Assembly: GCA_028820215.1 (NCBI GenBank)
Contig: JAPPKD010000299.1
Location: 1 to 64,000, forward strand
Length of the DNA stretch: 64,000 nucleotides
Source: Spirochaetaceae bacterium
GTDB taxonomy: Bacteria; Spirochaetota; Spirochaetia; SZUA-6; Bin103
Direction: 5' to 3'
Positions 62,219-64,000 of this stretch are shown piece after piece. Numbering within the stretch: position 1 is the stretch's first letter; the number at the start of each line of letters is the position of its first letter. Both the position numbers and the translations under genes were made by a program. The notes beneath the pieces are model-generated. The model was given only the letters and a program-made list of their open reading frames with translations. It did not search any database and was not told the origin of the DNA.

Positions 62219-64000
62219 CTACTTGACCTTGGCGCCGCTGGCGGTGTCGCCCGGCACCTCGACCAGGGCCAGGTTGCCGGCGTCGTCCTCGGCCGCCAGC
62301 AGCATGCCCTGCGACTCGATGCCGCGCAGCTTGGCCGGCTTCAGGTTGGCGACCACGACGATCTTGCGGCCGACCATCTGCTCCGCCTCGTACCAGGCGG
62401 CGATGCCGGCGACGATGGTTCGCTCCTCGCCGCCGATGCGGACGCCGAGCTTCAGCAGGCGGTCGGTCTTGGGCACGCGCTCGGCTGTCAGGACCTCCGC
62501 GACGCGCAGGTCGACGCGGCCGAATTCGTCGAAGGTGATCAGGTTGTCGTCGCTCACCTCGGGCTCCTTGTCCTTGGTCTTCGGCGGCTCTGCCGCGGGC
62601 TTCCTTGTCGGCTGTTTCTTCTCTTTTCGCGGCTGCTTGCCGGTGTCGATCCGGGGAAAGAGCGCCGGCGGGTCGGACGCGACCGTGGTGCCCGGCGGCG
62701 TGAGCCCCCAGCGCGCCCCGTCGCGGACGCTCTGCGCCCGCCCGCCCACGGCGGACAGCAGCGTCGCGGACTTGGCCGGCATGGCAGGCGCAAGCAGCAC
62801 CGCGGCGATGCGCAGGCCCTCGACCGCGGTGTAGAGGACGGTATCCAGGCGCTCGCGGTCCTGCGGGTCCTTGGCCAGCGCCCATGGCTGCTGATCGTTG
62901 AAGTAGCGGTTGAGCCGGCGCACGAACTGCAGGATCTCCTCCAGCGCGCCGTTCAGGCGCATGCCGGCGATCAACTCGCGCACCGCGTCGGCCAGGCCGT
63001 CGGCGTGCTCGGCCACCTCCCGCTCGGCCGGCCCCGGCTGCGGCGTGCCGACGGTGCCGCCCAGGTGGCGGTTGACCAGGGTGAGCGACCGCGACATCAG
63101 GTTGCCCAGGTCGTTGGCCAGGTCGGCGTTGTAGCGCTCCACCAGGCCGTCCTCGCCGGCGCTGCCGTCGTTTCCGTAGGGCAGGATGCGCAGCAGGTAG
63201 TAGCGGACGGCGTCGGTGCCGTAGCGGTCCGCGAGCTCGAACGGGTCGAGCACGTTGCCGAGCGACTTGCTCATCTTGCGGCCGTCGGACCCGGACAGGT
63301 AGCCGCCGACCAGGATGCGCTCCGGCAGAGGCAGGCCGGCCGATTTGAGCATGGTCGGCCAGAACATGGCGTGCTGGCGCAGGATGTCCTTGCCGATCAG
63401 GTGCCAGGTGCGCGGCCAGAAGGTGTGGTAGCGAGGATCGTCGGGGTAACCGAGCGCGGAGACGTAGTTGATCAGCGCATCGAACCAGACGTAGGTGACG
63501 TGCGAATCGTCCCACGGCAGCCCGATCCCCCACGGCAGCCGCTCGCGCGGGCGGGAGATCGAAAGGTCGCCGACTGGCTCGCGCAGCAGGCCGAGCATCT
63601 CCGAGCGGTACCCCGCCGGATGGATCCAGCCGGGGTTGGCCTCCAGGTGCTCGCGCAGCCACTCCCGGTACTTCTCCATGCGGAAGAACCAGTTGCCTTC
63701 GCGGCGCAGGACCGGCGGATCGCGGTCCTCCGGCAGCTTGCCGTCGACCAGCTCGTCCTCGCCGACGTAGCGTTCCTGGCCGACCGAATACAGCCCTTCG
63801 TACTCGCCGAAGTAGACGTCCCCCTTGTCGTGGACACGCTGCAGGATCGCGCGCACCACCCGCTTGTGGCGCTCCTCGGTGGTGCGGATGAAGTCGTCCT
63901 GCGAGATGTCGAGCGCCTCCCAGGCGTCGCGGAAGCGCTGGCTGACCCGGTCGACGAACGCCTGCGTGTCACAGGCGGCCTCGGCCGCGGCGTTGTTCAC
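62219..64000 (-). CDS. metG: Methionyl-tRNA synthetase, N-terminus outside window
   Basis: The last 593 codons of MetRS, which charges tRNA-Met; the HIGH motif lies beyond 64000. Present: catalytic GRKMSKSLGN, WFDALINYVSALG, the anticodon-binding helices (FNDQQPWALAK) and a C-terminal EMAP/Trbp-type tRNA-binding domain (FGRVDLRVAEVL, LKLGVRIGGEERTIVAGIA). The zinc-knuckle cysteines normally near YCVGCERF are Ser and Gln here, so this knuckle does not bind zinc. A Lys/Pro-rich linker of about 40 residues joins the halves. It heads an operon with sugar-catabolism genes. Confidence 0.93.
   Translation of the reverse strand: MNNAAAEAACDTQAFVDRVSQRFRDAWEALDISQDDFIRTTEERHKRVVRAILQRVHDKGDVYFGEYEGLYSVGQERYVGEDELVDGKLPEDRDPPVLRREGNWFFRMEKYREWLREHLEANPGWIHPAGYRSEMLGLLREPVGDLSISRPRERLPWGIGLPWDDSHVTYVWFDALINYVSALGYPDDPRYHTFWPRTWHLIGKDILRQHAMFWPTMLKSAGLPLPERILVGGYLSGSDGRKMSKSLGNVLDPFELADRYGTDAVRYYLLRILPYGNDGSAGEDGLVERYNADLANDLGNLMSRSLTLVNRHLGGTVGTPQPGPAEREVAEHADGLADAVRELIAGMRLNGALEEILQFVRRLNRYFNDQQPWALAKDPQDRERLDTVLYTAVEGLRIAAVLLAPAMPAKSATLLSAVGGRAQSVRDGARWGLTPPGTTVASDPPALFPRIDTGKQPRKEKKQPTRKPAAEPPKTKDKEPEVSDDNLITFDEFGRVDLRVAEVLTAERVPKTDRLLKLGVRIGGEERTIVAGIAAWYEAEQMVGRKIVVVANLKPAKLRGIESQGMLLAAEDDAGNLALVEVPGDTASGAKVK

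Noticed and set aside
1..64000. tRNA, rRNA, tmRNA or riboswitch genes
   Set aside because: Intergenic gaps are short and no cloverleaf, rRNA core sequence or known riboswitch core was recognised by eye.

Overview
The window is GC-rich bacterial chromosome from a Gram-negative (diderm) organism. Evidence for two membranes: several lipoproteins with lipoboxes, a huge FlgD-Ig/OmpA-type periplasmic scaffold, and a periplasmic DsbD-alpha-like lipoprotein. Cytochrome P450, two-oxoglutarate dioxygenase, ferritin and acyl-CoA ligase genes point to an aerobic or microaerobic heterotroph. Repeated Gfo/Idh/MocA dehydrogenases, enolase-superfamily dehydratases, a tagaturonate-epimerase-like protein and a sugar-phosphate isomerase point to sugar and sugar-acid catabolism. 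The FlgD-Ig/OmpA giant and the acyl-CoA ligase type fit a high-GC Spirochaetota lineage, but no rRNA is present, so this is only a guess. No rRNA, tRNA, CRISPR array or intact transposon was seen.

Layout. 1-2 kb: decayed accessory DNA with a small zinc-ribbon ORF and remnants of IS1-like and ISKra4-like transposases. 2-5 kb: a lipoprotein with PEGA, papain-like protease, Ig/FN3-like and seven-bladed propeller parts. 5-11 kb: SMUG1 glycosylase, a membrane protein, mtaB coupled to an FKBP lipoprotein, and a penicillin-acylase family hydrolase. 10.8-15.8 kb: a minus-strand run of ferritin, secreted protein, glycosyltransferase, degenerate M20 protein and gpgS. 15.9-23.3 kb: catabolic enzymes interrupted by an orphan DNA methyltransferase next to an AlbA_2/ATPase protein. 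23.3-24.5 kb: an accessory pocket with a solitary antitoxin and a Ymh/HEPN-like protein.

24.6-34.9 kb: nine minus-strand genes, mostly with 4-nt stop/start overlaps, form one apparent operon. In transcription order they are a tandem DUF350 membrane protein, a Ser-rich membrane protein, a hypothetical, a threonine-aldolase-like enzyme, a zinc-ribbon ABC exporter, DUF1854, a second zinc-ribbon ABC exporter and two HAD phosphatases. The operon diverges from a voltage-gated potassium-type channel. A perfect palindrome overlaps both predicted promoters. This is the best candidate here for an undescribed system.

35-44.5 kb: a structured inverted-repeat element, mraY, a TauE/SafE exporter, a UxaE-like epimerase, an M14-type peptidase, an Ldh-family dehydrogenase with acyl-CoA ligase, and an enolase-superfamily gene with a near-leaderless promoter. 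44.5-49 kb: the 1505-residue Ig/OmpA protein with alternating repeats. 49-58 kb: a minus-strand housekeeping run (ord-like, prs, rpsR, DsbD-alpha-like, purF, ligD, P450, small membrane protein). In it S18 has a heptad-repeat tail, PurF has a 116-residue N-terminal extension and LigD has lost its ligase active site. 58-64 kb: cobU on the plus strand, converging on a metG-led minus-strand operon of two MocA dehydrogenases and an isomerase; metG runs off the window end.
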